A stretch of DNA of 5,479 nucleotides. It comes from Cyanobacteria bacterium UBA8803 (GTDB lineage Bacteria > Cyanobacteriota > Cyanobacteriia > Cyanobacteriales > Coleofasciculaceae). Positions 5,034-5,479 of this stretch are shown here, piece after piece. Where the stretch lies: contig DNXU01000047.1 of NCBI GenBank assembly GCA_003505715.1, forward strand, positions 16,549 to 22,027, read 5' to 3'. Positions within the stretch are counted from its first letter, which is position 1. Every line of letters starts with the position of its first letter. The notes under the pieces were generated by a model. The model did not search any database, was not told the DNA's origin, and saw only the letters and a program-made list of their open reading frames with translations. A program made the translations under genes and the position numbers.

Positions 5034-5230
5034 CCCCTACTCGCGTTTTCTTAAGTTTACCGAAAACGCCAAGTTGATTCACAGGATTGATACTCCTACA
5101 GTTAGAAGTATTGGGTTTTCTTGCTAGATTACTGTAAGTCCTAGAGTTCAATACGCAAGGATTTGCAACCCAAAAACCTAATCCCTAACTAGGAGCAGGT
5201 TTGGCCAACTGACATTAAATAGTTCTAACC
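5034..5230. promoter_or_regulatory. Divergent promoter region for the SDR-CIA30 and DUF3146 genes
   Basis: This 197-bp region separates two genes that point away from each other and so must hold both promoters. It contains the inverted repeat at 5043-5069 and a weaker ATACT/AGTAT pair around 5088-5110. On the plus strand TGCTAGATT near 5123-5131 resembles an extended -10 element, without a clear -35 box. No ribosome binding site lies close to the GTG at 5231; AGGAGC at 5191-5196 is too far. No small gene or RNA gene is recognisable. Confidence 0.35.
5043..5069. promoter_or_regulatory. Inverted repeat just upstream of the SDR-CIA30 start
   Basis: GCGTTTTC (5043-5050) and GAAAACGC (5062-5069) are exact reverse complements separated by 11 bp, ending 9 bp before the minus-strand start codon. 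If transcribed it would form a leader hairpin directly in front of the AGGGG ribosome site, where it could tune translation. As DNA it could be an operator for a dimeric regulator. The arms are seen directly; the function is inferred. Confidence 0.45.
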
Positions 5231-5479
5231 GTGAGTTCTCAGAATCTACCGGAAACCACCGCCTACGTTCGGATTACACAGCATTCCTGGCAACAGGGGA
5301 AGATTGAAGGAGAAGTCCAAGCTGCTGACTATGAGTGGCAGTTTCAGTGGTGTTTCCGTAGAGGTCAGTTGTCTGTCAGACCTTCTCTAGGACGCGCCTT
5401 GATTCAAGAACCCCTAGGTCGATTTTTAGAGCGGTTTGATTACCAATTAGAACCGGGAGGAGACTATGCATTTACAATT
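5231..5479 (+). CDS. DUF3146 family protein (partial, runs off right edge)
   Basis: The first 83 codons of a protein I recognise as the cyanobacterial DUF3146 family; function unknown. The translation begins at GTG with SSQNLPETTAYVRIT, followed by SWQQGKIEGEV, DYEWQFQWCFRRGQLSV, PSLGRALIQEPLGRFLE and YQLEPGGDYAFTI, with no stop before the window ends. Family members are short, about 85-90 residues, so only a few codons should be missing. GTG at 5231 is the only usable start: an in-frame TAA at 5216-5218 closes the frame upstream and no other start codon lies between. The predicted product is soluble, mixed alpha/beta, with many aromatic and charged residues and no signal or membrane segment. 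It diverges from the SDR-CIA30 gene across 197 bp. Without a search the family name is moderately sure; that it is a real conserved gene is more certain. Confidence 0.78.
   Translation, partial: MSSQNLPETTAYVRITQHSWQQGKIEGEVQAADYEWQFQWCFRRGQLSVRPSLGRALIQEPLGRFLERFDYQLEPGGDYAFTI

Overview
This window comes from a cyanobacterium. It has five copies of the HIP1 octamer GCGATCGC (522-529, 924-931, 2736-2743, 3191-3198, 3600-3607). It also has a tRNA-Leu(UAA) gene split by the cyanobacterial/plastid-type group I intron, a gene for the thylakoid NDH-1 subunit NdhL, and protein families (DUF3007, DUF3146, an SDR-CIA30 fusion) that I know mainly from cyanobacteria and plastid-bearing eukaryotes. The long heptanucleotide tandem repeat and the dispersed palindromes hint at a large-genome, possibly filamentous lineage, but that is inference.

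Layout, left to right. (1) 1-1212: the 3' part of a type I restriction enzyme R subunit (hsdR, cut by the left edge), overlapping by 4 bp a small YgjP/DUF45-type HExxH metallopeptidase gene. This is the accessory, defence-related part. (2) 1213-1494: a gene-free stretch rich in inverted repeats, possibly a decayed mobile-element end or a structured RNA. (3) 1495-1802, minus strand: tRNA-Leu(UAA), two exons around a 223-nt group I intron with no internal reading frame. (4) 2032-3499, plus strand: ndhL, a DUF3007 gene and trpA in one direction, probably one transcription unit. The ndhL-DUF3007 spacer carries a 10-bp-stem hairpin. The DUF3007-trpA spacer is almost entirely ten perfect copies of CAAATAA, ending in a degenerate copy that contains the trpA start codon. 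(5) 3516-3542: a perfect inverted repeat between the converging ends of trpA and the next gene. (6) 3552-5033, minus strand: a 493-residue atypical short-chain dehydrogenase with a CIA30 domain inserted in it, the architecture of plant HCF173. (7) 5034-5230: a divergent intergenic region. (8) 5231 to the right edge: the start of a DUF3146 gene.

How the genes fit together. TrpA carries out the indole-releasing step of tryptophan synthesis. NdhL is a membrane subunit of the photosynthetic NDH-1 complex, and DUF3007 is a small two-helix membrane protein of unknown role beside it. The CIA30 module takes its name from a mitochondrial complex I assembly factor, so an NDH-1 or photosystem biogenesis theme is possible but unproven. 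The restriction genes next to the 3' end of a tRNA gene look like one edge of a variable region. Nothing here proves a wholly new system. The points most worth following up are the heptamer array fused to the trpA start, the palindrome-rich stretch beside the tRNA, the SDR-CIA30 protein that lacks the usual catalytic tyrosine, and the hsdR-linked peptidase.
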